Assembly (NCBI GenBank): GCA_011109175.1
Contig: RDEW01000007.1
Span: 91,424 to 155,423 of the forward strand
Length of the DNA stretch: 64,000 nucleotides
Reading direction: 5' to 3'
DNA from: Dicyema japonicum
Lineage: Eukaryota > Dicyemida > Rhombozoa > Dicyemidae
Position 1 is the stretch's first letter. Every line of letters starts with the position of its first letter. Below, in pieces: positions 11,521 to 22,481 of the stretch. The position numbers and the translations under genes are program-made. The notes below the pieces were generated by a model that saw only the letters and a list, made by a program, of their open reading frames with translations, was not told where the DNA came from and made no database searches.

Positions 11521-11760
11521 TGCTAAGCGGTGGCCTTGTCACTAAGCCAGTCTCAAGTTTATCACCTTTAATCTAGTAACCAAGTTAATAAATATTTTAT
11601 TAATAATCGAAAGAATGATTCTATATTAGTCTCATTAGAATTAAATATTAACTACTAACTTCACTCAATTAATGATCTTTCTTCTTCATTTTCTCCAACA
11701 TCTTTTATAAAATAGTGACTGTATTTCCCCAAATGGACACTTTCTGATATTGCTAGAAAA

Positions 11761-13490
11761 CTAATACTCTAAAATAAATAATAAATAAACTATGAAAATC
11801 ACAATAACAAAGTATATGACGATTAGCAAAATGATGAGAATTTGGTAGATAATATGTCCAGTGGTGTACTGTTTGATAATATCCACGATTAAATAATTGT
11901 TGATGGCAATTATTAGAAATATTAAAAATGTATATATATTTTAGATAATCTATTTTATTTTATTTACAAACTTGGAGTTGACAAAGTCCTTTCCCATTAT
12001 GGAGGTTGAGCTTGTGAAGGCAATGACTGGTAGCAGAGCGAATGGAAGCAAAATACTCATCAACACGTTTAAAAGTCGTTGAAAATTGTCAGTTTGTCCA
12101 ACCCTTGGAATACTGCGACTACAATTGTTGGACCAATTGCAATTGTTCGTGTTACTATTAATCGCTTCCATGGCTTCCATGTGATTCCCAAAAATCCCTA
12201 ATTAGAAGATGTCTTTAAAAGGTAACACCTGCATCACGAACTGACCGGTGTATGTCCCAGTCATCGTAGAAGTCTGTCCTGCAGCCAGGATACCAATTGC
12301 CCAGATATAGTAGTCGCTATGCCATACTTGCATCCCAAGAAGATGGACTACGACATCACCTAAACTCCTAACCCCCGAAAAAATATTCATATCAGAAGCA
12401 TCAGTCATATTCTTGAAAATAATTCCATTCGAGATATTTCTGGCGACACACATGTTATACTAATCACTTTAATAGCAAAATTCAACGATTGATTGGGAAC
12501 TCTCAGATGCAGTGTAAAATGCAGATGCGAAGGTTGCCATAACGAACAAATTGATTATGAAGGAGACCAACAGGATTATACAACTTTCTGTGAAAAACAG
12601 AAAATTCGCTTCTTTGATTTTTGACTTGTCAGTTCTGTCAATTTTTCTCGTCTAAACTACTAACCCGAGTAACCTCAGTGAGAGAAGAGTGGAGGTAAAT
12701 ATTATGTGGCATTATCACAGCCCCTATAATCCCAACAGCCTGGACAAGAGCGTCGTAAGAACAGTTCTCACACATGGGGGCGAACATTCCTATCATCAAC
12801 TTCCCCTGGTCGGGGGCAGATAACACATACTGAGAAATTATATTAAATATTACAAGGTAGCCGAACATCGCAGCCATAATAAGTATTCCAAAGGCAAAGA
12901 TAAACTCCAGTTTTCTGAATCCGTAGCGATCTATCAGCAGGAAAATGAATGTGTCGAAAATTGTTATCAAAACTCCAGCAAACAAGGGAATTCTAAAATA
13001 AATTTAAATTTGATTTTTACTTTTGTTGGGAAAGAATATAAATGGCAATCGAGGTACCGATTACTTCTTGCATATCAGAGGCGACAATGGCAATTTCCAC
13101 CATAACCCAAGTTACAACGTTAGAAACACGAGGCAAACAGTTCGACAATTCTGAGATAAACTGTTACCAGTCACGACTCCGAGGCGAAGAGCAAGTCTTT
13201 GAAGCAAAATACCAAGAATTGTAGAAATTAACAAAAGCCACAGCAACTTTAAAAAAGAATAACAAATATACTTTATAACCAGCAACTGTTCCGGTTCTAA
13301 GGTCTGATTCCATGTTTCCCGGATCAAGGTATGCAATGCTCACGAGGAATCCCGGCCCAAAAAAAGCCATAAACTTTTTTAAAGTGATTCCCTAATAAAA
13401 TAATAGTATTTTTACTTTTCCTTCAGGTATTTGAATCTTTTTGACAATGTCAGCGGTATTTGATTCGTCTTTGTCCGACAAACTTTCCAT
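11761..13490 (-). CDS. NRAMP/DMT divalent metal transporter, eight exons with 22-31 nt introns
   Basis: A proton-coupled importer of Fe2+/Mn2+-type ions in the plasma or endosomal membrane. Minus-strand exons: 13416-13490, 13272-13391, 13021-13246, 12674-12992, 12487-12651, 12229-12459, 11972-12197, 11761-11949. The introns are 24, 25, 28, 22, 27, 31 and 22 nt, all GT-AG. Visible motifs: [20 protein letters not shown] in TM1 (the DPGN metal-binding turn), [32 protein letters not shown] in TM6 (MPH), [20 protein letters not shown] and [14 protein letters not shown]. About 516 codons fits the family. Splicing gives exact family spacing, for example HSSLTE joined to TRKIDR. Three anomalies: exon 3 lacks one base near 13150, exon 7 lacks one near 12070, and exon 8 needs a shift near 11930. 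The gene is therefore either a recent pseudogene or affected by consensus errors. The ATG at 13488-13490 gives a short acidic cytosolic N terminus. Confidence 0.9.
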
Positions 13491-14245
13491 TCAAAAATTT
13501 TAAATTAAAAAAATTAATTTAAATAAGGTTTGCCAATGTAAAATCAATTAATTAAATTATCATTTTAAATTTTTTAGTCATTTTTTATTTTTATAATAAA
13601 CCTAATCTGATTTTTTTCATTAATTAATTTTATTTTTGCTTAAAATTCTAAAAAATTTACTTTTATTAATGAAAACCTTGAAAACCACATTTTAATTTTT
13701 GTTAAATTATAATTAATCTTTTGATTAAATTTAGTTTAACAGTCAATTTATCACGTATTTTTTACATATTATAGTCACAAAGGTTTAGCTTTAATTTTAA
13801 TTCGTATGGCATTTAAATTATTTTTAGATAAAATGGCAAAACCAGGAGGTCCTCTGTAGATTATTTATTGCTATTGAATCGTGAGGACGATATGATATGA
13901 ATCTGGTTTCCCTCGAGAAACATAAAGTTTTAATAAAGACACCTAATATAATTTTAAGTTCATAAAAACCTGAGCCGTTTCCTTAATGTCACATGACTCA
14001 TCTACTCCGATCGAAATTGTAAAAGCTATTTTAAGGTCATCAACTTGCTTAATTTGATTTAAAAACTGTGTTTTATTCGTATGATTTTTGAATAGTTGGT
14101 GACAATTTTAGATACAGGATTTGATGTATTTACCTTCTGTGAATGGTTTTCCTATTTTTGCAATCTCATGACTCAAAAAATACGTTTTCTCTCCGTTTAT
14201 TACTTATTTTCAAAATTTTGTCACGTGGCACCAAAATTAGTGTAG
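13491..14245. other. AT-rich upstream/intergenic region, no gene recognised
   Basis: Very AT-rich; any promoter of the minus-strand NRAMP gene would lie in its left part. No motif can be pinned down. Confidence 0.5.
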
Positions 14246-14249
14246 TGCT

Positions 14250-14475
14250 TTTTTGTTTGTTACTTCTGTTCCTCCTCTTCCCTTTTGGCTCCAGGGAGCT
14301 TGAATTGTTGGCATGCGTCATGTGGCTCACCATCTCTGCTGGCGCCAGATATAATCCTAAATTATATTCAAAAGGACCATTAGCCAACAACCTCAAGAGG
14401 AGTTCCCCTTGGGCGGCACTTACTTCAAGTCCTAACATGCGAAGTCTGTTGAGGGATGCCGGGATCACCTGAATT
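14250..14475 (+). mobile_element. Family-A LINE C-terminal fragment
   Basis: A plus-strand frame ends with MRSLLRDAGIT-stop at 14470-14472. The same ending (LLRDAGIT or RTGIT before the stop) closes the family-A LINEs at 43700, 52975, 56260, 32045 and 61440. The preceding residues (KGPLANNLKR, SPWAALTSS) fit a decayed tail region. Confidence 0.6.
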
Positions 14476-14479
14476 TTTT

Positions 14480-15340
14480 TCTAAAATATATTGATTTAGA
14501 TTCATTTTTGGATAATTTAAAATAATTAAAGTTTAGAAATTAGAAGTTCGGGAGTTTTAAAGGCTAACTTTTTCCTCCGAAAATTACTATCGAGATACGT
14601 TCTCGAAGCCATCCAGTCTACGTTGATCCTTAGTGACCATTTGGATCATTGAGCCGACCGACTAGATTGTCAGCTTGTGGACCAAGGATTCCGACGTCTC
14701 GACAACAAGACCAAGATGTAGAAGGCGGCTATTCTACTGCCTCGTCGTACAGAGGATATGCGTTCACCAGGAACCTGCTGAATGGCAGTTAGCTGTTTTG
14801 AGGGACACAAGTCTTCTTGCATTCCTAGTACTCTCAACATTCTCCCTTTTTTCGAAGACACGTCCGAATACGCCTTTTGATTTCGAACATTAAGGTACAG
14901 GTCTTTCCACTAGTCCACAGCTCCCGGTGGTTTCATATATACATTCAGTCCGGAATAAGAGTTGAGAACCGTATCCATCAATTTCTTCGATGAGCTTTAA
15001 GAGGACAAATATACACTTAATGCGGCATCTGAAAATACTGTAATTCCCAATCCTCCAAAAAACAGTTTCGTGAAGCTATCCATAGTCATTACAATATATA
15101 CTTATAGCTTCAAGGGTTGATCATCAAGGAGAGATAGGAGTTCCTTTTCATTATGACAAGGCAATTCGATAGTTAACAAGCAGTTTAGGAAACAGGGGAC
15201 AGTTTTTTTTAGATCAAGAGAAAATAATATATCCGCAAACATTCTCAGAATATCCTTTTTGTCGCTTAAAGACTCCCTTATTCGATTTTCTCTATTCCAC
15301 GTCTAATAATTCAAGAGATCATAGACTCTATGCTTCCATA
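14480..15340. other. No gene recognised
   Basis: GC content rises at about 14570-14970, which suggests old mobile DNA, but neither strand gives a recognisable motif. Short overlapping frames on both strands look accidental. Confidence 0.4.
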
Positions 15341-15344
15341 TAAT

Positions 15345-15650
15345 TTATCTCGTTTCTATATTTATTGTTTTTTTCAGAACAGCAGCTATTTTGTCCGCGC
15401 AACTCAATAGATTTTCATTTCTTCCTTGCATGCTGCTATTGAGAACATTGAGTTCATGAAAAATATCGGCGAATATGCTAATTTTACAACACCAACAATT
15501 ATCATTGAGGCATTCAATAAAGTCATCCAACTTCCCTTGTATACAAAAAGCCAACAATTCGTGGCTTAGCTCATATAAACGAATTAACACGTTTCCCTTT
15601 GAGAGCCATCTTACTTCAGTGTGCAAAATCATAACTGAATGTTCTGCATT
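15345..15650 (-). mobile_element. hAT (ZBED/SCAND3-like) transposase remnant
   Basis: The minus frame from 15632 encodes MILHTEVRWLSKGNVLIRLY, then ELLAFC, FADIFHELNVLNSSMQGRN and SCADKIAAVLKK. The string HTEVRWLSKGNVL...LNxSMQGRN is characteristic of domesticated-type hAT transposases (ZBED5/SCAND3/GTF2IRD2 group). Only this central segment remains; a minus frame at 15657-15935 may be more of it but is not clear. Confidence 0.8.
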
Positions 15651-15959
15651 TGCGACTCAATCAGGTGATATTTTAAAAAATACAAAGCCTTTTTCTTTCC
15701 AACGAAACCTGTGAAAAAAACGCAGTTTCCGTGAACTACATAACTTAGTGTATAACAGACAACAAAATATTACCCATCGATGAATTTTTGTATTCAAACA
15801 TACGCAATATAAACAACGCCAATTCAGCCAGTGAGAACATGGAATCCACGTGCAGGGGGTATCTTTTGAACTCATATTAGTCGCATAAAGTCCTGTTTTT
15901 CTGACGACATGAAAATAATATTGCACATCTACCAAAATAAACTTCTCGACGAAGTGAAG

Positions 15960-16575
15960 GGATTCCGAATATGGAAGATGATGTCGGAGAGAAGGTCCAA
16001 TTTATTTGAACCTAGATTACTTTCCATTCCAGTCAATCTGTGAGAGACCGGTTCCTGAAGGAAATCTTGCCGCGGATACATTCATACAATATCCCAACAG
16101 ATTGGCGGATATATTTTTCTCCCACGAACCGCCGATCTCAGTCTCTTGTTGAAACTAGTCCCAGCTCAGTCCCAACTTTTGTGATGTCGGATGGCGACGA
16201 ATGTTGGATCATTTAATGATTCCCTAGTCTATAGCGTCGTGTTCTCTGGAGATGAGTCAGATTCTACAGCAGAGTCGTCAATTCATACATTGAATAATCC
16301 TGAAGAGGTTGACTTAATTCAAAGCAGTCTATTATTAGGAAGATGGTAGTAAAGAAATGTACAGAATACGGGGGAATGTTGAGGTTATTTGGAATAATGA
16401 GTGTAGATTATTTCTCGGTACTTTAGTATTACTGAGGAAAGTGTTATGAATGCACTTATTTTTTTTTATTTTAAGGCTCTATAAATTTAAAGCTCTCCTT
16501 GAAGAAATACTACATTGGTAGGAAGAACCTGAGTCTAAGCAAGACGCTACCACCTTACCATACCCATGTATATAT
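15960..16575. other. No gene recognised
   Basis: A short plus frame at about 16192-16347 (Ser/Asp/Glu-rich, about 51 codons) is unassigned. Nothing else was seen. Confidence 0.4.
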
Positions 16576-16579
16576 GACT

Positions 16580-18665
16580 GAGAAGCTCTGGTCTCAGCCG
16601 CTGCTGGTGACAACTACCAAAAACATATAGAGAACCACCTATATACATTACCAGCTAATATGACTATACAAGACCTATGGGATCAGACCAAAAGCATTAT
16701 TTGCCTTGCCGCAAACACCCACCTTGGAGTGAGACGGCAGACAACCGGAAATAAGTCACTTGGCCATCCAGACTCCTTATTACTGGCAAAACAACAACGA
16801 GAAATATGGATACAGAGTCTAAACACGACGGATATACATATCAAAAACAAACTACGAACTGAACGAAATATTATCAAGAGAAGAATCATGAAGCTTAATA
16901 ATGAACACTCGAAGGATGTCTTCCTATCACATCTTAGAGAGCTGGAGCAACTAAAGGACAATGCACAAATGTTCGCTGCAGTCCGACTAATGCGAGGAAA
17001 GAAAAAAGCGACAGTACATGTTATGGATGGGAAGGGGAAACTTATCTTAAAACCAGACGAACAGATCGAATTGATTGCTGCCCATTTTGAAAAACTGTTC
17101 AATGCGAACGGCCAAGAACTGGCCCCTTTCATCGGAGAACCGCGGATGCTGGAAACAATTATCACATCTAAGGAAGTTCAGAGTGCGTGCAGTAAGCTAA
17201 AGAATCACAGGAGCGCTGGACCAGACAACATCCCTCCCGAACTGCTGAAATATGGACCTATGCGTCTATTCGAAACCATTGCGACATTGTTAAATGGAAT
17301 GTTTACATCCAACTCTGTCCTACCACTGGGGAAAGGGACATTGATACCTATACAAAAGCCTAACAAACCAAAGGGACCACTAGAAAGCCTACGCCCAGTC
17401 ATATTGTTAAACACATTACGAAAAGTTCTTGCATCTGTTGCTTTGGACCGCTTAAAACATCCTGCAGGAAATTACCTATCAGCATGCCATAGTGGATTTC
17501 GTGAAGGAAGGTCGACAGCGGACATTCTGTGGAGCCACAGGTGGCGGTGTGCAACGGCTCAAAGATACAAAAATGCCACGACCATCCTGGGGATCGATAT
17601 GTCAAGAGCTTTCGACACCATTAGCCGACACAAGCTAATGGTTGTCCTTCATCAATTTGTGGACCAATCATTGCTACGGATAATCAGAGTACTTCTCTCA
17701 AGTACTGAACTGTCAGTCCGAATTGGGAGAACTCTATCCCGACCATTCAAAACTACAATCGGCACTCCTCAGGGAGACTCCCTCTCCCCCTTACTATTTG
17801 TGATATATCTCGAAGCTGCACTAAAGGATCTAAGAACTTGCTATGAAGGAAAAATAAACGAAGTCGTATACGCGGATGATGTGGATTTTATATCCGAGGA
17901 TACAGAAGCTCTCACACATCTGCTGGAAAATGCACCGGACAAACTGGGGGAATGGTTCCTCATCGTTAACCGGGCCAAAACGGAAATCACGGAAATCAAA
18001 AGAATGGACAACATCCTTAATGAACGTTGGCGACATGTTAATAAGCTTGGATCCCTACTGGGGGACACAGAAGACATCATCAAAAGGAAAACACTTGCAG
18101 GAGTAGCAATGCGAAAACTCAAAAAGGGATGGCTGAAAGGACTAGATGTCAATCTGCGGATACGCATGTACAATGCATTTGTGAAACCGATACTGACATA
18201 CAATGCTGGTACTTGGGCCTGTACAGGTGCGGAATCAATGGCTCTCGATGGGTTCCACAGAAAACAGCTTAGAGTATTATTTGGCATGCAGTGGCCAGCC
18301 AGAATCTCGAATACCGGTATTTAAAAAAAATGCAAGAGTAGGCCTCTAAGCCTGGAAATCACTGACGCCCGGTGGAGACTGTTTGGTCACGTACTACGCA
18401 TGGATCTTGCTGCCCCGGCTAATGTGGCGATGGAGGACCATTTCATGTTCGAGGGCAAATGCTTCCGTGGCAGACCAAGGATGACCCTACCTATCATGCT
18501 GCACAAAGACCTCCAAAGGATGAAGAAATGCCTAAAGACGGGAGACGATCTGGACATGCTGAGATCGACTGCGTGCAACCGTGGAGGATGGAAGAGGCTA
18601 ACTAATAACATTGTTTCTTGTATTGCACATGCTTTGCTATAACTATTATGGCAAGGCGATAAGTG
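16580..18665 (+). mobile_element. Family-B (RTE-like) LINE, best preserved copy
   Basis: It carries a nearly complete reverse transcriptase frame and the family 3' end: a stop at 18640-18642, then GGCAAGGCGATAAGTGCTGT and AATAATA. No apurinic-type endonuclease is visible upstream, so the copy is probably 5'-truncated, or the family depends on another nuclease. A 245-bp copy of its 3' end lies at 27065-27309 on the other strand. Confidence 0.9.
16660..18642 (+). CDS. RTE-like LINE reverse transcriptase with one internal stop
   Basis: The frame runs 16660-18324 (554 codons). After the TAA at 18322-18324 it continues in the same frame to 18642, so a single nonsense codon is the only lesion. The first 140 residues are basic and helical. 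Then come SAGPDNIPPELLKYG (about 188), IPIQKPNKPKGP, LRPVILLNTLRKVLA, SGFREGRSTADILWSHRW, TTILGIDMSRAFDTI (first catalytic Asp), TTIGTPQGDSLSPLLF and EVVYADDVDFIS (the YADD catalytic pair, about 405). Post-stop: WRLFGHVLRM, FRGRPRMTLP, GDDLDMLRSTA. The enzyme copies its own RNA into the target site. The frame is also open upstream to about 16584, so the start is uncertain. Confidence 0.9.
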
Positions 18666-18779
18666 CTGTAATAATATAAATTTAAACAATAGAAGTTTGT
18701 GAAATATATTTTGCACTTATTTGTGAAAATATTTTTTTAAAAACTTTTCAAATTTTGCTCGCAAATAAATTAATTTGAT

Positions 18780-19060
18780 TAAAAAATTGACGTGCTGTTG
18801 GCGAAGTCAGGTCTGTTGGGAGTCTATTCCGAAGACTTGCTTCAAGAATTTCGTGCTGGCGTGTCATCGATGATCTGTCTTCCGAATCGAAACCTGCACA
18901 ACTCGGAGTGGACGTCCGCGGCGGGTGCGAATCGGCCAATTGTTGGTATTTGGACGATGCTTTGATTGAGTCGGTTATGAAAAGTCTTGGATACTTCTTG
19001 CCATTATAAACAGTTATGGACTCGAGATTTATGCGACTAAACCTGAGATTTGTAATCTGG
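18780..19060 (+). mobile_element. Family-C LINE fragment with internal deletion
   Basis: The plus strand reads KPAQLGVDVRGGCESAN followed directly by CWYLDDALIESVMKSL. In family C the QLGVxxxxGCExA motif and the WYLDD catalytic motif are about 90 residues apart, so the intervening segment has been lost. The antisense frame over the same bases is not real. Confidence 0.7.
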
Positions 19061-19079
19061 GACTCTCGCAAGATGAATT

Positions 19080-19715
19080 TTTTAAATCACGATGAGGATC
19101 ATGTCTCCCCCGATGCTGTTATTACCGACGTGGAACATATTGTATTGGGCTCCCCCATTTCATGGGTGTTATCTCTCATATTCTTAATATAAAGCTTTCG
19201 GAGATTAGTCAGCCACAGTTAATCTGCATTATCTTGATCCTCGTACTGCGTTTTTTAATTAAATTAAAAAATTAATTCCAAAGACCACTGTTAAACAGAA
19301 AAAAACTAACTTTTCTTTTAAGAATTATCTTTTCCTTCCAAGGTTAATGCTTTTGGCACGTTCCTCTCCTTGCTACCTCTTTCCGAAAAGCCTAGAGAAT
19401 TTCAACATTGTTATCTCCAAGTCTATTAAGAAATTGTGAATATAAATTTTGATAACATTAAATTGAAGCAACCATCCGTTACATTTGGGGGCATCGGTCT
19501 AACTTCTGTTGTGGACGTTTCTTTACCATCCCTCATGTCCTTTTTATCGAGTAACACGGTTCTCATCCAACCATTCTTTCAGATTTCTGAAAGTCCGCAT
19601 TGGATGACAAATTTTCTGATGGTGAAGAGCTGGTCGGTGGCTTCGGAAAAACCCTTCTAGATACACACCAACTGAGGAACTGGATTAACATTTTGTAAAA
19701 AAAGTACTCATTTGA
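19080..19715. other. No gene recognised
   Basis: A plus frame at 19436-19660 is unassigned. Sequence composition suggests old mobile DNA. Confidence 0.4.
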
Positions 19716-19719
19716 TTCT

Positions 19720-20230
19720 TATGGAAACGGAAGACTTGCACGTAGGGCTTGCATTCTGGCAGTCTTTTCCCTCACAGCGGTGCTTGGCTGAACACGTTTC
19801 CATCATCGTCAATTGGCTCCCATCTGGAACAGGACTACTCCGGAATTGGATATCGTTCCGTCTCGGGATCGACCTGTGCCAGCCTCATCCATGCCGTTGT
19901 GGATCTGTTGTAGACTGCAAATAACTTCAACCGCTCTCTTGCCGTCTCAGCAGAGGCCGGTTCCCCCCGAGGTATGCCGGCATCAACGGGGTTGTGAAGT
20001 GGCTGGATTCCCGTCGTCTCTGGAACCGGTGGTCCTGATCGTGGAGATGGAAAGTGCCCAGATTTGGTAACTGTCTTCCCTTCTCTCGGAGAAATGCTTG
20101 ATTTGAAATGGAGCCTGTACTGACAACTTTTCCCAGTCGAGACCTGCTGGTACCGCGTTGAAAGCTGGGAGGCTGCACGGACTTTAAAGAATTTCAAGAT
20201 ACCCTCTCCGCAAGATTCTATGTACAACCC
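19720..20230 (-). mobile_element. Family-C LINE fragment, zinc-knuckle and nuclease region, decayed
   Basis: The minus strand, read across frames, gives equivalents of the segment preceding the nuclease in the copy at 54077-54595 (a C-x2-C/H knuckle, then RRQ, RPRHAAL-like residues and a diverged [16 protein letters not shown]). Multiple frameshifts are present. Confidence 0.6.
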
Positions 20231-20374
20231 GTTGTTGTCAATACGATTAATTATTAGTTGTGACTGTACTCCTTCCTTGGATTAATTAGTTGTGACTGGG
20301 CTTACCAAAGATTGAATGCCTGGAGTTAATAAATAAGGGCACTCTCAGTTTCGAATGATTCAAATACTTTGCCT

Positions 20375-20450
20375 CGTCATCTTAGTGGTTGAGATGTCAT
20401 TCTATAACAATGGTTAAGGGTTCAATCCCCCACTAATTACTTGGTCGAAT
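20375..20450 (+). other. tRNA-like sequence with A and B boxes (SINE head or tRNA pseudogene)
   Basis: TTAGTGGTTGAG fits a Pol III A box and GGGTTCAATCC a B box, about 35 nt apart. CATC/GATG can pair as a D stem and TCATT/AATGG as an anticodon stem with a seven-base loop. The acceptor stem and the outer T stem do not pair, so it is not a functional tRNA. A SINE head is the alternative. Confidence 0.4.
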
Positions 20451-20564
20451 CAGTGTTGTTTTTTATTATTTATTAACAACCCAAGTCCACGGTAAAGCCA
20501 AACTAATTATCACGTGATCCCGATGAATTCCAACAGCGACCTAATCTTTGCAATGTGTTCTTTC

Positions 20565-21500
20565 CTTGTGCCGCCTCTTCGATATACGCCCTCTTTGTAG
20601 AAAACGGTCCCTATTACCTCGACCCAGATAATAATGAGTGTAACCACATGTTTTTACCATTCCTAGTGAAAATCAGACCTATTGCGTGGACGAATGAGTT
20701 CAACGTTATTTATATTGACAATCCTGTAATGAATCGACTTTTTTAAGGTTGGATCGGGGTTCAGCTTTTCGACCTCTCCCGGTGGGTGCTATTTGAGTGA
20801 CGAAGACACGGTTGGCTTTTACCTGTCGAGGTAAGCTCGTTTTGTCATACTAGGACAATGGAACAGTTTTATCAGATGTTCCCAGACTTTGAGGCCCAAC
20901 GAATTGTTCATCACTGGGGATTCGTATGCTGGAAAATATATCCCAGCCATGGTGAACGCTATCGACCAATATAACAGAAATAACCCAACTTCATTAAATT
21001 TGGTGAAGATGGCCATTGGGGACGGTCTACACGTATAATGTAAATTTTGAGAGATTTCATGGAAGATGATGAATTTGGAGACATATTTGAATAAAATAGG
21101 ACATATTTTCGATAATCGGATAGCCTGTTTTGACGAATTTAACAGGTTAGGCCGGGAAAGCATCAAAGCTGGTGATTTCTACAAAGGAAGTTATGTATCA
21201 CCGTTATATTACGTTTATAAGTATTTGACCAAATATTTGAGCTCTTCCAGAACCTCACGGGATTGACCGACGTGTATGACTACTATGCGGAGAGAGTAGG
21301 GCTACTATGATTTTAGGAACTTCTCTATGTGAATTACATTGAATTCGTCCAGAATAACTCCAAGAGGCTCAATGCGGGGAATCTCCCATTTTATGACTAT
21401 TCTCCTCCGGAAAATTTGGCTCTCTATGCTGATATGGCCAAATCAGTATCTCCCATCATTTGAAGACTTATCAATGCCGGATATAAGGTGAAAAATGCTT
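20565..21500 (+). pseudogene. CPVL-type serine carboxypeptidase, seven exons, truncated by a LINE
   Basis: Peptidase family S10, lysosomal or secreted. Exons: about 20565-20639, 20667-20725, 20748-20830, 20854-21032, 21054-21189, 21222-21295, 21317-21500. The GT-AG introns are 27, 22, 23, 21, 32 and 21 nt. Motifs in order: ASSIYALFVENGPYYLDPDN, IYIDNP joined to VGSGFSF across intron 2, EQFYQMFPDF, ITGDSYAGKYIPAMV (the GxSYAG nucleophile), MAIGDGLH, FDQIFELFQNLTG and LNAGNLPFYDY. The GGPG oxyanion motif expected just before ASS is degenerate, and the 5' exons are not found. Lesions: one extra base near 20906, an in-frame TGA at 21461-21463, and replacement of the C terminus (with the catalytic Asp and His) by LINE sequence from about 21503. 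Not functional as assembled. Confidence 0.85.
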
Positions 21501-22300
21501 ATTGACTTTGAAGTAATTCTCCAATCTGGATTCTTCCTCGTCGTCCAGTTGAGAAATTTTTCAGCCATAGATGTTGGCTGTAAATTTGAATTAAAGATTT
21601 TTTTGTAAGGAGTGTCCTCGAAATAGAGTTGAAGGCTTTCTGTATATTTAAACACCAGAGCCGTCTGTAAGTGGCTCTTCACGTTGAATCCGTCTGTGAT
21701 GTACTGGGAGACAGATCCAAAACGAGTCGTTGTAGAACGGCTTGCTTTGAGTCATGATGGTAGAACAGAAGAGATTAACATTAATACCAGCTTCTCCAAC
21801 ACTTTTTGACAAGACGCAAGTTAGGCAGTAGGAGAATAGATTATCTTTTGGTTTTCCAAACATGAGAATTGGTGTAATCAGGAATTCTTAACATATTTGG
21901 TAGGGAATTGATAGAATTGTTATATAACCTCGATAACACGATCAATGCCTGTGCCCCTATGTGCTTAAGTGAATAGCACAGACACTGCCAGGGTCACAGG
22001 TAAGACGTATCAATTTAAGAGACCTGTTAAAGTCATGGGGAGTGAAGAAAATAGTATATTGTTTCAGTGGACCACATCGTTTGACATGCGGAGAACGATA
22101 GAAATTCTTGCGACTGACCGACACATAATATTTTATAAGATTTTTTCATAAGGTTGCAAGTTTACGTGCAAGTTCATAGGTACTAGAAGTAACGGCTTCC
22201 ACACCGTTTCCATCCTCGTTGATAAGACTGTTGATCCTTCTTAGCGTTTTCTAGAAGGTGCCACATAAGTTTTTGTGGCATAGTCGTCAAATAAAATAGC
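21500..22300 (-). mobile_element. Family-A LINE fragment interrupting the carboxypeptidase gene
   Basis: Close relative of 30810-31550 in the same orientation: the segments around 21640-21740 and 31150-31260 match base for base over long runs. On the minus strand it covers the connection between endonuclease and reverse transcriptase and the first fingers motifs (DPGSVCAIH-like, then FWICLPVHH, FKYTESLQ, ILNWTTRKNPD). Frameshifts throughout. Confidence 0.7.
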
Positions 22301-22481
22301 TCTACATGTGCCCTTGGTTAACTTAGATTAGTTGGAATATTCTGGAGCATAGCCCAGCCGCCAAGGAGTATTAATGTTTCCATTATTAATTAGTTAAGTA
22401 ACCCCTTGATAATGCAGGATGTCATAAAACTATTGAATATTGAATTTTTTTGCCTAAAAATACGAACCCTATACACAGCCA

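Noticed and set aside
13130-13165. 17-nt intron in NRAMP exon 3 (GTAACAGTTTATCTCAG)
   Set aside because: It would restore frame but delete about six residues that the family keeps. A one-base lesion explains the region better, and 17 nt is outside the range of the other introns.
13025-13225. Plus-strand frame opposite the NRAMP gene
   Set aside because: Antisense shadow of NRAMP exon 3, which is supported by conserved transmembrane sequence.
11761-13490. Programmed frameshifting of the Euplotes kind
   Set aside because: The breaks do not share a slippery site, directions differ, and TGA, TAA and TAG all act as normal stops in the genes here.
16683-18287. Long minus-strand frames over the family-B LINE
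   Set aside because: Mirror frames of the reverse transcriptase on the other strand, without motifs.
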